Source: an uncultured Oscillospiraceae bacterium (GTDB taxonomy: Bacteria > Bacillota > Clostridia > Oscillospirales > Oscillospiraceae). From it: a stretch of 64,000 nt of DNA. A program made the position numbers and the translations under genes. Below, piece by piece: positions 17,122 to 27,485 of this stretch (positions are counted from its first letter, which is position 1; each line of letters opens with the position of its first letter). Location of the stretch: contig CALWOA010000004.1 of the NCBI GenBank assembly GCA_944382965.1, forward strand, positions 62,001 through 126,000, written 5' to 3'. The notes under the pieces were generated by a model that made no database searches, was not told the origin of the DNA, and saw nothing but the letters and a program-made list of their open reading frames with translations.

Positions 17122-18138
17122 TTATTCACCGTAACCCATAGGGTTCTGGGACTGCCATCTCCAGGAATCCCGGCACATATCCACCAGATTCTTCTCAGCC
17201 TTCCAGCCCAGACCGGCAGCGCTCTTAGCAGGGTCTGCATAGCAGGTGGCCAGGTCGCCGGGGCGGCGTTCTACGATTTGATAGGGAACCTTTACGCCGT
17301 TGGCCTCTTCAAATGCCTTGACCATATCCAGCACGCTGTAGCCGGTGCCAGTGCCCAGGTTGAACACTTCACAGCCCAAGTGCTCCGTGGTATACTTCAC
17401 AGCGGCAACGTGGCCCTTGGCCAGATCCACCACATGGATGTAGTCCCGGACGCCGGTGCCGTCGTGGGTATCGTAGTCATTGCCAAAGACACTGAGCTTT
17501 TCCCGGCGGCCAACAGCCACCTGGGTGATGTAAGGCATCAAGTTGTTGGGGATGCCACGGGGATCCTCACCGATCATGCCACTTTCATGAGCGCCAATGG
17601 GGTTAAAGTAACGCAGCAGAACAATGCTCCACTCCGGATCGGCATGTGCCATGCCGGAGAGAATCTGCTCAGTCATGTACTTGGTCCAGCCGTAGGGGTT
17701 GGTGCAGTTACCGGTGCGGCTGGTTTCCCGCAGAGGCATCTCGTTATCGCCGGAATACACCGTTGCGGAGGAAGAGAAGATGATCTTCTTCACGCCCACT
17801 TCTCCCATAACCTTGGTCAGAACCAGGGTGGAGTTCAGGTTGTTATCGTAGTAGCGCCAGGGCTGGGCAACAGACTCGCCCACAGCCTTCAGGCCAGCAA
17901 AGTGGATAACCGCAGAAATTTCATTTTCTGCAAAGATCTTGCGCAGCAGAGCCTCGTCCCGGACATCGCCTTCATAGAACTTGACCTTCTTGCCAGTGAG
18001 GGTTTCCACCCGCTCCAGACTCTTGGGATTGGAATTGCACAGATTGTCTACAACCACAACGCCATAGCCGGAATTGAGCAGTTCCACGCAGGTATGGGAG
18101 CCAATATAACCGGCACCGCCGGTGACCAAAATGTTCAT
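17122..18138 (-). CDS. galE: UDP-glucose 4-epimerase
   Basis: 338 residues. The N-terminal Rossmann motif [10 protein letters not shown] (about 6-15), a Ser in FSSSATVYS (about 121-129) and the catalytic YGWTK (Tyr/Lys) mark an extended short-chain dehydrogenase. [12 protein letters not shown] and [12 protein letters not shown] are GalE signatures. It interconverts UDP-glucose and UDP-galactose using bound NAD+. AAAGGAGG precedes the start, and no other Leloir gene is adjacent. Confidence 0.96.
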   Translation of the reverse strand: MNILVTGGAGYIGSHTCVELLNSGYGVVVVDNLCNSNPKSLERVETLTGKKVKFYEGDVRDEALLRKIFAENEISAVIHFAGLKAVGESVAQPWRYYDNNLNSTLVLTKVMGEVGVKKIIFSSSATVYSGDNEMPLRETSRTGNCTNPYGWTKYMTEQILSGMAHADPEWSIVLLRYFNPIGAHESGMIGEDPRGIPNNLMPYITQVAVGRREKLSVFGNDYDTHDGTGVRDYIHVVDLAKGHVAAVKYTTEHLGCEVFNLGTGTGYSVLDMVKAFEEANGVKVPYQIVERRPGDLATCYADPAKSAAGLGWKAEKNLVDMCRDSWRWQSQNPMGYGE

Positions 18139-18170
18139 GGGGAATTCCTCCTTTTATTTATCATAAAAAG

Positions 18171-18199
18171 ATTATATCATACCCGATTCTATGATTCAA
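18171..18199 (-). promoter_or_regulatory. Promoter of galE
   Basis: Minus-strand TTGAAT (18194-18199) and perfect TATAAT (18171-18176), 17-base spacer. Confidence 0.75.
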
Positions 18200-18294
18200 G
18201 TCCCCGGATCGCTCAGCTTGTACATAATCCGCACGAACAAGTATCTGTTTAACCACTCCATTTTCTTTTCTACCGATGAAAAAAACAATACCTA

Positions 18295-18322
18295 TTGCTT
18301 TTTTCAGAAAAAGTACTATAAT
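18295..18322 (+). promoter_or_regulatory. Promoter of the first MATE gene
   Basis: TTGCTT at 18295-18300 and TATAAT at 18317-18322, 16-base spacer, divergent from galE. Confidence 0.65.
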
Positions 18323-18372
18323 TTCTCATAATGGATAAAAAATGTCAAAAATAACAAGGAGGACGTATTTTC

Positions 18373-19725
18373 GTGTCGCAAGCAAATAAAAACATGCTCC
18401 AGGGGCCTCTGTTGGGCAGCATCATTGTCTACACCATTCCGATTATCCTTACCAGCCTTTTGCAGCTTCTGTTCAACGCTGCCGATCTGGTGGTCGTCGG
18501 TCGGTTCTGTGGCAGCATTTCCGTGGCAGCTGTGGGCGCTACCGGCGCTATTACCAATCTGCTGGTAAACTTCTTTATCGGTCTTTCCGTTGGTGCCGGT
18601 GTCACCGTGGCCCATGGTTTGGGCGGTCATGAGGATGATGTGGTACATCATACCGTCCATACCGCCATGCCGACGGCTCTGGTCAGCGGTGTTATTCTGA
18701 CTGTGATTGGTGTAGCCTTCTCCGAAACCTTCCTTCGGATGATGGGAACGCCGGACAATGTGCTTCCGCTGTCCGCTGTGTACATGAAAATCTATTTTGC
18801 CGGTGTCACCTTCACCATGGTTTATAACTTCTGCGCCGCCATTTTGCGGGCTGTGGGTGATACCAAAAGCCCCTTGATTTTCCTGACCATTGCCGGTGTG
18901 GTCAATGTCATTTTGAATGTGGTATTTGTCTACTTCTTCAACATGGATGTGGCAGGTGTGGCCTTGGCTACTACCATTTCTCAGGCAATCTCCGCCGTTT
19001 TGGTTGTCCTTGCTTTGATGAAGCGCAACGATGCCTGCAAGCTGGTACTGAGCCAGATGCACTTCTACAAGCCCCAGCTGACCAAAATGCTGCGCATCGG
19101 TCTGCCCGCTGGTATCCAAAGCTCCCTGTTCTCCATCTCCAACGTACTGATCCAGTCCTCTGTGAATTCCTTTGGCGATGTTCTCATGTCAGGCAATGCC
19201 GCGGCGGCCAATATTGAAGGCTTTGTTTACGTCTCTTTGAACGCCTTCCACCAGACCGCAGTGAATTTCATCGGGCAGAATGCCGGCGCCAAGCAGTATT
19301 CCCGAGTATACAAAACCCTGTGGATTTGTTTGGGCTGCGTAACCGTAGTGGGTTTGACCTTGGGCAGCCTGGTTTGGCTGGTGGGACGGCAGCTATTGTC
19401 CATTTACATCACCGATTCTGCCCAGGCCATTTCCTATGGTATGATTCGTCTGAGCTATATCTGTTTGCCTTATTTCCTGTGCGGTCTGATGGATGTCTCC
19501 ACCGGTGCCCTGCGGGGCATGGGCTCGTCTTTGGAACCCATGATCATCTCTGTTTTGGGAATCTGCGGTTTGCGAATTGTGTGGATTTATACCATCTTCC
19601 AGGCTCCCGGGTTCCACACGCCTCAGTGCCTGTACTTCTCCTATCTGGTATCGTGGATTATCACATTCCTGATTCAGATGGCTGCCTTTATTAAGGTATA
19701 TCGAAAGGCAGAAAAAGCAGCATAA
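18373..19725 (+). CDS. MATE family efflux transporter
   Basis: 450 residues starting at GTG 18373, with AAGGAGG 10 bases upstream. Twelve hydrophobic segments in two pseudo-repeats. The first half has IIVYTIPIILTSLLQLLFNAADLVVVGRF, the N-terminal MATE hallmark, and the second half starts near LRIGLPAGIQSSLFSISN. MATE proteins export drugs or metabolites by Na+ or H+ antiport. The substrate is not predictable. Single-gene unit with its own promoter and terminator. Confidence 0.93.
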   Translation: MSQANKNMLQGPLLGSIIVYTIPIILTSLLQLLFNAADLVVVGRFCGSISVAAVGATGAITNLLVNFFIGLSVGAGVTVAHGLGGHEDDVVHHTVHTAMPTALVSGVILTVIGVAFSETFLRMMGTPDNVLPLSAVYMKIYFAGVTFTMVYNFCAAILRAVGDTKSPLIFLTIAGVVNVILNVVFVYFFNMDVAGVALATTISQAISAVLVVLALMKRNDACKLVLSQMHFYKPQLTKMLRIGLPAGIQSSLFSISNVLIQSSVNSFGDVLMSGNAAAANIEGFVYVSLNAFHQTAVNFIGQNAGAKQYSRVYKTLWICLGCVTVVGLTLGSLVWLVGRQLLSIYITDSAQAISYGMIRLSYICLPYFLCGLMDVSTGALRGMGSSLEPMIISVLGICGLRIVWIYTIFQAPGFHTPQCLYFSYLVSWIITFLIQMAAFIKVYRKAEKAA

Positions 19726-19734
19726 TTTTTTCAT

Positions 19735-19772
19735 AAAAAGCACGATCCATTGGAATTTGGGTCGTGCTTTTT
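19735..19772. terminator. Bidirectional terminator between the MATE gene and hisIE
   Basis: An AAAAAGCACGATCC/GGGTCGTGCTTTTT stem (one G-T wobble) flanked by A-run and T-run, so it can stop transcripts from both convergent units. Confidence 0.88.
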
Positions 19773-19773
19773 G

Positions 19774-20421
19774 TTATTTGGTCATTTTCTCCTGCTTTAC
19801 TTTGTGATCTATGACATGGCGGCCGGCCAGTTCCCGGCGAATGTCTTCGACAGAAATTCCCATCTGTACCATCAGCACCAAAACATGATAGGCAAGATCC
19901 GCAATTTCGTAAACCGTCTCCGCCTTATCCTGGGCCTTACCGGCAATGATGACTTCCGTAGACTCTTCCCCTACTTTTTTCAGGATCTTATCCAATCCCT
20001 TCTGAAACAGGTAGGTGGTGTAGGAACCTTCCGGCAGGTTCTCTTTCCGTCCCTGAAGCAACGCATACAATCCTTCCAGGGAAAACTTCTCTTCCGTCTC
20101 TCCAAAAATAGGGTTATGGAAGCAGGATTCCGCTCCGGTATGGCAGGCAGGGCCATCCTTTTTGACCCGCACCTCCAGCGCATCATAATCGCAGTCCGCC
20201 TGAATGGATACGATATGCTGGAAGTTACCGCTGGTTTCCCCTTTCAGCCACAGCTCCTGCCGGGAGCGGCTCCAGAAGCAGGTCAGTCCCTTCTCCAGGG
20301 AAATTTCCAGGCTTTGCCGATTCATATAGGCCAGGGTCAGAACCTTTCCTGTAGCATCATCCACCACAATGGCAGGAATCAACCCTTTTTCATCAAATTT
20401 CAATTTCTCCAAATCCAGCAT
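19774..20421 (-). CDS. hisIE: Bifunctional phosphoribosyl-AMP cyclohydrolase / phosphoribosyl-ATP pyrophosphatase
   Basis: 215 residues. The HisI part (about 1-110) has TGKVLTLAYMNRQSLE, TCFWSRSRQELW and the metal-binding CDYDALEV and HTGAESCF segments. The HisE part (about 115-215) carries the EESTEVIIA motif of the pyrophosphohydrolase. It catalyses steps 2 and 3 of histidine synthesis. It is the last gene of the operon, starting 1 base after hisF ends. Confidence 0.96.
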   Translation of the reverse strand: MLDLEKLKFDEKGLIPAIVVDDATGKVLTLAYMNRQSLEISLEKGLTCFWSRSRQELWLKGETSGNFQHIVSIQADCDYDALEVRVKKDGPACHTGAESCFHNPIFGETEEKFSLEGLYALLQGRKENLPEGSYTTYLFQKGLDKILKKVGEESTEVIIAGKAQDKAETVYEIADLAYHVLVLMVQMGISVEDIRRELAGRHVIDHKVKQEKMTK

Positions 20422-20422
20422 A

Positions 20423-21181
20423 TCATAACCTCACCAGAATATTTTCCTCCTGAAGACGGTGCTTCAAGTGAGGAATCTGTACCTGTCCAAAGTGAAAAAT
20501 GGAAGCTGCCAGTCCGGCATCTACTGCGGGCAGGCGATGAAATAATGTAACAAAGTCCTCTTCGCAGCCGGCTCCACCGGAGGCAATTACCGGCACATCC
20601 ACAACGCCGCAAACCGCTTCCAGCATTTCCAAATCGAAGCCCTGTTTCACGCCGTCGGTATCAATGGAATTGAGCACCACTTCTCCGGCACCGTTGGCAA
20701 CACAGCGTTTTATCCAAGGCAGCAGCTCCATACCGGTGTCCTCCCGTCCGCCTTTTGCAAATACACGGAAGTGTCCGTCCACCCGCTTGGCATCCACGGA
20801 CAGCACCACACATTGATCGCCATAGCGTCTGGCTGCCGCAGCGATCAGCTGCGGATTCCGGATGGCTCCGGAATTGACGCTGACTTTATCCGCGCCGCAC
20901 TTCAATACCCGATCAAAGTCTTCCAGCGTATGGATTCCGCCGCCCACCGTCAGGGGAATGAATATAGTAGACGCAACCCGGGTTAGAATGTCTGTAAACA
21001 GTTTGCGTCCCTCCGCGGAAGCGGTAATGTCATAGAACACCAACTCGTCAGCCCCGTTTTGGCTGTAGAATTTCCCCAGTTCCACGGGAGAGGCCACATC
21101 CTGAAGCCCCTGGAAGTTGGTTCCCTTCACCACCCGGCCGTCCCGGACATCCAGGCAGGGAATAATTCGTTTTGTGATCAT
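20423..21181 (-). CDS. hisF: Imidazole glycerol phosphate synthase cyclase subunit
   Basis: 252 residues, TIM barrel. It has RIIPCLDVRDGRVVKG with the catalytic Asp (about residue 11) and VLNSIDTDGVKQGFD with the second catalytic Asp (about 130). It forms the IGP synthase complex with HisH, producing IGP and AICAR. Its start overlaps the hisA stop by 4 bases (ATGA). Confidence 0.97.
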   Translation of the reverse strand: MITKRIIPCLDVRDGRVVKGTNFQGLQDVASPVELGKFYSQNGADELVFYDITASAEGRKLFTDILTRVASTIFIPLTVGGGIHTLEDFDRVLKCGADKVSVNSGAIRNPQLIAAAARRYGDQCVVLSVDAKRVDGHFRVFAKGGREDTGMELLPWIKRCVANGAGEVVLNSIDTDGVKQGFDLEMLEAVCGVVDVPVIASGGAGCEEDFVTLFHRLPAVDAGLAASIFHFGQVQIPHLKHRLQEENILVRL

Positions 21182-21891
21182 TTTGCCACCTCAATTGCCT
21201 GGTGTAAGTCCAGTGCGCCGATATAATAGGCTTTTCCGATAATGGCCCCGTGGAGATTCATCTCCCGCAAAGCTGCTATATCCTCCAGGCTGGATACTCC
21301 GCCGGAGGCAATGAGATCGATCGGAAACTTCTCCGAAAGATGCCGGTAGAGTTCCCGATTGGTTCCCTGCATGGCTCCATCCCGGGAGATATCCGTGCAA
21401 ATCAAGGTCTTTACTCCTAAGTTTTGCATTTTTTCAAAAAACGCATCCGCCGTAATCTGAGAAGTTTCTGTCCAGCCTTTGATGGCCACAAACCCATCCT
21501 TTAAATCCACGCCAACGGCAATTTTCTCTCCATACTGTTTCACCGCTGTTTCCAGGAAGACCGGGTTATTGACCGCAGCCGTCCCCAGGATTACACGGTT
21601 GACACCGGCATCCAGGTAACGTTCCACCGTTTCCATAGTTCGGACGCCCCCGCCTACCTGGGCAAACAGGTGGGAAGCAGAGAGAATTTTGGCAATGGTT
21701 TCCAGATTTTCCGGTTTTCCGGTTTTGGCTCCTTCCAGGTCCACCAGGTGAATCCGGGTAGCGCCGGCGGCGGCAAAGGCTTTCGCCACTTCCTCGGGAT
21801 GGTGACTGTACACCGTCACTTGATTATAGTCACCCTTGTACAGCCGCACGGCTTTGCCTTCAAAAAGGTCAATGGCAGGATATAATTCCAT
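21178..21891 (-). CDS. hisA: ProFAR isomerase
   Basis: 237 residues, TIM barrel homologous to HisF. It starts MELYPAIDLFEGKAVRLYKG (catalytic Asp near residue 8) and has LICTDISRDGAMQGTN with the second Asp near residue 130. It isomerises ProFAR to PRFAR. It lies 12 bases after hisH, with a GGAGG site in the gap. Confidence 0.97.
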   Translation of the reverse strand: MELYPAIDLFEGKAVRLYKGDYNQVTVYSHHPEEVAKAFAAAGATRIHLVDLEGAKTGKPENLETIAKILSASHLFAQVGGGVRTMETVERYLDAGVNRVILGTAAVNNPVFLETAVKQYGEKIAVGVDLKDGFVAIKGWTETSQITADAFFEKMQNLGVKTLICTDISRDGAMQGTNRELYRHLSEKFPIDLIASGGVSSLEDIAALREMNLHGAIIGKAYYIGALDLHQAIEVAK

Positions 21892-21903
21892 ATGTCCGCC
21901 TCC

Positions 21904-22505
<602 letters not shown>

Positions 22506-22506
<1 letters not shown>

Positions 22507-23087
22507 TACAGTACCCCCTTGGTGGAGGGGATTTCTCCGCTTCCGTCCTGGGCCACTGCTGCTTTCAGTGCCCGTGCCAGAGCCTTGAAGGCACCTTCGG
22601 CGATGTGGTGGGCGTTTCTTCCCGCCAGTTGCTTCAAATGCAGGCTCATGGGGCAGTTGCGGACAAAGCCCAGCAAGAACTCTTCGATCAGTTCCGTGTC
22701 AAAGGTTCCAATCTTTTCCGTGGGAATATTCAGATCATAGCACAGGCAGCTGCGCCCGGACAAGTCCACCGCACACAGAATCAACGCCTCATCCATGGGC
22801 AGCAGAAAGCTTCCATAGCGGGAAATGCCCCGCTTTTCTCCCAGGGCGTTCTGAAATGCTGTGCCGAGGCAAATGCCGATATCCTCCACACTGTGGTGGT
22901 CATCTACCTGTGTGTCTCCTTCGCAGACAACTTCTAGGTCAAATTTTCCGTGAGCCGCAAACAACGTCAGCATATGATCCAGAAATCCACAGCCGGTGGC
23001 GATGCTGCTGCGCCCGCTGCCGTCTAAGTTCAGGGATAGACGAATATCCGTTTCCGCCGTCTTTCGGGTTATTTCAAAGCTTCTCAT
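22506..23087 (-). CDS. hisB: Imidazoleglycerol-phosphate dehydratase
   Basis: 193 residues, the monofunctional dehydratase without a HAD phosphatase domain. The Mn-binding motifs FLDHMLTLFAAHG (about 45-57), DDHHSVEDIG (about 70-79) and GRNAHHIAEGAFK (about 165-177) are intact. The ATG at 23087 follows TTGGAGGG and overlaps the end of hisC by 14 bases. A histidinol-phosphate phosphatase is not in this operon, so that step must be encoded elsewhere (often a PHP-type HisK in Firmicutes). Confidence 0.96.
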
Positions 23088-24144
23088 GGTTACCCTCCAA
23101 AATCTCCTGAATTGCAGCAATCAAAGCCTGCATTTGTTCCGGCGTACCAATGGTAATGCGATTAAACTGACAGATTCTGGGGTTATCAAAATGCCGTATC
23201 AGAATACCCCGCTGCTTCAGCGCCAGATACAGGGCCTGACCGTCCATTTTATCTGTTTTCGCAAAGACGAAGTTGGTCAAGCTGGGAAGTACCTGGAATC
23301 CCAGATTTTCCAGCTGGGCGCTGGTCCAGGCTCTGGTTTTTTGAATCTTCTCACAGGTTTCCTGGTAATAGGCTTCCGCTTCCACCGTAGCCACACCCAG
23401 CCGCAGAGTCAGGCGGTCCAGGTTATAGGGATTGGTGGAAAACTTTATTTTCTCCAGGTCAGCGATAATCTCAGGGTTTCCAAAGGCATATCCCAGCCGC
23501 CCTCCTGCCAGGCAGCGGGACTTGGAAAATGTCCGGGTTACCAGCAGATTATCGTACTTCGCAATCAGCGGCAATGCGCTCTCTCCGCCAAAGTCCACAT
23601 AGGCCTCATCCACCAGAACCAGATGATCCGGATTGGATGCCACAATGCGCTCCACCTGGCTGAGGGACAAGCTTAGCCCAGTTGGGGCATTGGGATTGGC
23701 AATGATCACCATTTTCCCCTTGCCGCAGTAGTCGGCGGCATCAATGGAAAAATCCTCTTTCAGCGGAATTTTATCATAAGAAATCCCATACAGGTCTGCA
23801 AAAACTTCGTAAAATCCGTAAGTAATATCCGGGAACACCACGCCGTCGCCGCCAAAGGCCATGAAGGTGAAATTCAAAACCTCATCGGAACCATTGGATA
23901 AAAATACCATATCCGCCTGTACGCCGTACAACTGGGCCAGCTTCTCTTTCAGCTCTCTTCCGGTGGGGTCACTGTACAGCCGCAGGAGCTCCACCTCACC
24001 CGCTGTAATAGCCTTCACCACCGATGGTGCCGGCGGGTAAGGAGACTCGTTGGTATTGAGTTTGATATAGGCCATATCCCGGGGCTGCTCCCCAGGGGTA
24101 TAGGCTTGCAGGGTCTGATACCGGGCATTTAAAAATCTGCTCAT
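23074..24144 (-). CDS. hisC: Histidinol-phosphate aminotransferase
   Basis: 356 residues, fold-type I PLP enzyme. It has IKLNTNESPYPPAPSV, FLSNGSDEVL, VIIANPNAPTGL, LVDEAYVDFGG and the PLP lysine segment TFSKSRCLAGGRLGYA. The start overlaps the hisD stop by 4 bases (ATGA), indicating translational coupling. Confidence 0.96.
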   Translation of the reverse strand: MSRFLNARYQTLQAYTPGEQPRDMAYIKLNTNESPYPPAPSVVKAITAGEVELLRLYSDPTGRELKEKLAQLYGVQADMVFLSNGSDEVLNFTFMAFGGDGVVFPDITYGFYEVFADLYGISYDKIPLKEDFSIDAADYCGKGKMVIIANPNAPTGLSLSLSQVERIVASNPDHLVLVDEAYVDFGGESALPLIAKYDNLLVTRTFSKSRCLAGGRLGYAFGNPEIIADLEKIKFSTNPYNLDRLTLRLGVATVEAEAYYQETCEKIQKTRAWTSAQLENLGFQVLPSLTNFVFAKTDKMDGQALYLALKQRGILIRHFDNPRICQFNRITIGTPEQMQALIAAIQEILEGNHEKL

Positions 24145-25418
24145 GGTGCCTCCTTACGAATCATGACACTTCTGCCGTGAGCCTGAAGTCCCTCTTTTTC
24201 CGCAAAATATCGGATTTTTTCTGCGGCATTTTCCAGAGCCTGGGCAGTGTAGTAAGTGAACTGACTCTTTTTTACGAAGTCATCCACCCCCAGTGCGCTG
24301 GAGAACCGGGCAGTACCGGAAGTCGGCAAAGTATGGTTGGGTCCGGCAAAGTAGTCTCCCAGCGCCTCCGGACAGCTGCGTCCCAGGAAAATGGAACCGG
24401 CATTCTGGATGGCGTCCAGGTAGGCGAAAGGATCATCTACCATCAGTTCCAGATGCTCCGGTGCAATCTCGTTTGCAATGGCAATTCCGTCCATCAGGGA
24501 ATCTGACACAATGATTTTTCCGTTGTTGTCGATGGATGCCCGGGCAATTTCTGACCGTGGAAGCTGGGGAAGCTGCTTTTCCAGTTCTGCCGACACGGCC
24601 TGGGCCAGAGCTTCACTGTCCGTTACCAGCACGGCACTGGCCAGTCTGTCATGCTCCGCTTGGCTCAGCAGGTCTGCCGCCACATGGGCAGGGTTGCTCT
24701 TTCCATCGGCAATCACCAGAATTTCACTGGGTCCGGCAATCATATCGATGGCTACGGCGCCAAAAACCTGCTTCTTGGCTTCCGCTACGAAGGCATTGCC
24801 GGGGCCGACGATTTTATCCACCTTAGGAACGCTTTCCGTGCCATAAGCCAGTGCCCCGATGGCCTGGGCGCCGCCTGCTTTGAAAATCCGATCAACGCCG
24901 GCAATTTTGGCAGCTGCCAGGATGGCCGGGGGTATCTTGCCATTGCAGTCCGGAGGGGTCATCATCACAATCTGGGGACATCCAGCAATTTTGGCGGGAA
25001 TGGTATCCATCAGCACCGTCGATGGGTAAGCGGCTGTACCGCCGGGAACATAAATGCCCACCTTTTCAATGGGTGTTACCTTCTGCCCCAGGACAATACC
25101 GGGGCGCTCCGCCAAAATAAGGCTGTTTCGCACTTGTTTCCCATGAAAAGCTCGAATATTCTCCGCCGCTTCCTTCAGAATATCTAAAAATTCTGGCTCT
25201 ACGGCATCAAATGCCTCCTGGATTTCTTCCCGGCTGACTTCCAGGGCAGTAAGTTCCGCCCCGTCGAATTTCTGGGTATAGGACAGCACCGCCCGGTCGC
25301 CATTGCTGCGTACATCGGACAAAATGGCGGACACTACGTCTTCTACCTTCGCCGTTGGCACCACCCGGGAAAAGATTTCGCTGTTTGGCACCTGGCCGTA
25401 TTTCATAATCTTAATCAT
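24141..25418 (-). CDS. hisD: Histidinol dehydrogenase
   Basis: 425 residues. It has GIYVPGGTAAYPSTVLM, AGGAQAIGALAYGT, KIVGPGNAFVAEAK, IDMIAGPSEILVIAD, the catalytic pair region EIAPEHLEL and the zinc-binding GDYFAGPNHTLPTSG. It oxidises histidinol to histidine with NAD+. The start at 25418 is chosen over longer frames because it overlaps the hisG stop by 8 bases and has GGAGAG upstream. Confidence 0.97.
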   Translation of the reverse strand: MIKIMKYGQVPNSEIFSRVVPTAKVEDVVSAILSDVRSNGDRAVLSYTQKFDGAELTALEVSREEIQEAFDAVEPEFLDILKEAAENIRAFHGKQVRNSLILAERPGIVLGQKVTPIEKVGIYVPGGTAAYPSTVLMDTIPAKIAGCPQIVMMTPPDCNGKIPPAILAAAKIAGVDRIFKAGGAQAIGALAYGTESVPKVDKIVGPGNAFVAEAKKQVFGAVAIDMIAGPSEILVIADGKSNPAHVAADLLSQAEHDRLASAVLVTDSEALAQAVSAELEKQLPQLPRSEIARASIDNNGKIIVSDSLMDGIAIANEIAPEHLELMVDDPFAYLDAIQNAGSIFLGRSCPEALGDYFAGPNHTLPTSGTARFSSALGVDDFVKKSQFTYYTAQALENAAEKIRYFAEKEGLQAHGRSVMIRKEAP

Positions 25419-26052
25419 ATTTGCTCTCCACCTGTCCTTGTAAACGCTCCCGAATGGTATTGATCTGGGTATCCTTAAACTGGTAACTGGCAATGTTGGC
25501 AATCAGCCGGGCACTGATGGGGACAATGTCCTCATAAACCATCAAATCGTTCTCCCGCAATGTTGTACCTGTCTCCACGATATCCACAATCACATGGCTC
25601 AGTCCCAGAATGGGCGCCAGTTCAATGGAGCCGTTGAGGTGAATGATGTCGATGTCCCGGCATTTTCCGCTATAGTAGCTTCGGGTAATGTTGGGAAATT
25701 TGGTAGCGACCTTCAACGTCTGCCCAACCGGGTCACGGAAGTCCTTCTTTCCTGCCACCGCCATGCGGCATTTGCCCATGCGCAGATCCAGCAGTTCGTA
25801 AACATCCGGCTGGTATTCCAGCAGAATATCCTTGCCAACGATGCCCAGATCCGCCGCGCCCCGCTCCACATAGATGGCAACGTCGGAAGGTTTCACCCAA
25901 AAATAGCGAATCCCCTTTTCCGGATTTTCAAAAATCAGTTTCCGTCCCGGATCTTCCAAGGCTGGACAGTCATAGCTGCTGTTTTTCAGCATGGCATAGG
26001 CCTTCTCTCCCAGGCGGCCTTTGGGCAGGGCGATGTGAATCCAGTTTTTCAT
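25411..26052 (-). CDS. hisG: ATP phosphoribosyltransferase, short catalytic form
   Basis: 213 residues, the HisGS type that lacks the C-terminal regulatory domain and needs HisZ. It starts MKNWIHIALPKGRLGEKAYAML. YVERGAADLGIVGKDIL and the PRPP loop DIVETGTTLRENDL are present. First step of histidine synthesis. The start overlaps the hisZ stop by 4 bases (ATGA), with GGTGGA as ribosome site. Confidence 0.96.
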   Translation of the reverse strand: MKNWIHIALPKGRLGEKAYAMLKNSSYDCPALEDPGRKLIFENPEKGIRYFWVKPSDVAIYVERGAADLGIVGKDILLEYQPDVYELLDLRMGKCRMAVAGKKDFRDPVGQTLKVATKFPNITRSYYSGKCRDIDIIHLNGSIELAPILGLSHVIVDIVETGTTLRENDLMVYEDIVPISARLIANIASYQFKDTQINTIRERLQGQVESKYD

Positions 26053-27125
26053 TCCACCTGCGCCCCCTTTTCGAATCGTTGCAGCTGTTTCCAAGTACGG
26101 TCTTTGGGAACGGAGGTGCTAACTAGCACACTCCCCTGTTCCGCTGCCTTGGCAGCTGCCTGGGCCAAAAGGGCAGTATCTATACTGCCATCATGAACAA
26201 TCAAAGTGTCGATGTCCTGGGTATCATCTTCACCGGAACGCTGCTGAAGCAAATCCAGATAGATGGCAAAGCCAATGGCCCGGCTTTTGCGTCCCATTTT
26301 CCGGGGCAGCTTGTCGTACTGGCCACCAGAGAGAACGCTGGCAGGGATTCCTTCCAGATAGCCACGGAACACCACGCCGCTGTAATAGCCAAGGTCGCTG
26401 CCCACGGAAAAATCCAGCCGCACCGATTCTGTCCGGCCGCCGCTTTTCAGAATTCGCCACAGCTGAGCCAGTTCTCCAAGGGCCGTTCTTTCCTCCTGGG
26501 TGGTCAGGATGGTTTCCATCTGACCCAGTACATCTTCTCCGCTTCCCCGGCAGGCTGCCAATGTCCACAGCTTCTCCCAGGCGGGAAGATTTCCCTGGCA
26601 AAGTGCCTGAAGGCCATGGATGTTTTTTCCCCGCAGGCAACGCATGGCCTGCTTTTTTTCTCCATCTGTCAAGCCGCAGCTATCCAGTACCGCAGAAATC
26701 AGGCCCATGTGGGAGATATTCAGCACAAATCGCTCCTGCATCAAAGCAAGGCTTCTCACTGCCAGCATGACCACTTCCGAAATCTCATACTCACCCAGGT
26801 CACCCACACACTCTAGGCCAGTCTGGCGGATTTCCCGATAGTCCCGGTAAACATTTTCATCATAGTAAACCTTCTGAACCACGCCGGGAGTCTGGGGTGC
26901 GTTTTTGACGATGGACAAAGTTACATCCGGCTTCAGCGCCAGAAGTCGCCCCCCCTCGCCGGAAAAAGTGATAATCTGGTCGGAAACCAGAAAATCCTTG
27001 TTGCGCACATACAGCTCATACTCTTCAAAGTGGCTCATCTTGTATGGGACGTAGCCATAGCGGCTGTACAGGCTGCGCAGGGCAAAAACCGCCTGCTCCT
27101 CACGTTTCCAAATCCTGTCCGTCAT
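26049..27125 (-). CDS. hisZ: ATP phosphoribosyltransferase regulatory subunit
   Basis: 358 residues, a paralogue of histidyl-tRNA synthetase. The class II motif 2-like segment is seen as LALKPDVTLSIVKNAP and the C-terminal half has SGGQYDKLPRKMGRKSRAIGFA. It lacks an anticodon-binding domain and partners the short HisG in a hetero-octamer that senses histidine. It starts inside the 3' end of the regulator gene (26-base overlap). Confidence 0.95.
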   Translation of the reverse strand: MTDRIWKREEQAVFALRSLYSRYGYVPYKMSHFEEYELYVRNKDFLVSDQIITFSGEGGRLLALKPDVTLSIVKNAPQTPGVVQKVYYDENVYRDYREIRQTGLECVGDLGEYEISEVVMLAVRSLALMQERFVLNISHMGLISAVLDSCGLTDGEKKQAMRCLRGKNIHGLQALCQGNLPAWEKLWTLAACRGSGEDVLGQMETILTTQEERTALGELAQLWRILKSGGRTESVRLDFSVGSDLGYYSGVVFRGYLEGIPASVLSGGQYDKLPRKMGRKSRAIGFAIYLDLLQQRSGEDDTQDIDTLIVHDGSIDTALLAQAAAKAAEQGSVLVSTSVPKDRTWKQLQRFEKGAQVE

Positions 27126-27417
27126 CCAATTTCCCCGCTTTCTTCAATGCGTCCAACGCTGTCCGATATCCGCCGCCGTAATTCAGGCACCGGTTTACCC
27201 GGCTAATGGTGGCAGAACTGGCACCGGTTGCCTCAGATACTTCGATATAGTTGCTGCCGCTGTCCAGCAGGCAGGCTACCCGGAACCGCTGGGAGATGGC
27301 CTGCAATTCCTTGATGGTGCAGATATCTTCAAAAAACAGCCGGCACTGCTCTACTGTCTCCAACGATAAAATTGCCTCGTAAAACGCATTTTCTCCGGGA
27401 TGTCGTATATTACTCAT
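27100..27417 (-). CDS. TrpR-family regulator YerC/YecD (HisR candidate)
   Basis: 105 residues from the ATG at 27417 (GAAAGGAAA upstream). The TrpR-like all-helical fold is recognisable from TIKELQAISQRFRVACLL and the helix-turn-helix EVSEATGASSATISRVNRCLNYG. YerC/YecD proteins are the Firmicutes branch of TrpR; in several lineages comparative genomics links them to histidine biosynthesis as HisR. Being the first gene of the his operon, with an 18-bp dyad in the promoter just upstream, supports a histidine-responsive autorepressor here (inference). Confidence 0.85.
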   Translation of the reverse strand: MSNIRHPGENAFYEAILSLETVEQCRLFFEDICTIKELQAISQRFRVACLLDSGSNYIEVSEATGASSATISRVNRCLNYGGGYRTALDALKKAGKLDDGQDLET

Positions 27418-27485
27418 AGCAAAAAATTTCCTTTCTGTTCCCAATCCGGATAATTTTCCAGACAAAGGAGTGTTCTTTTCCTGAT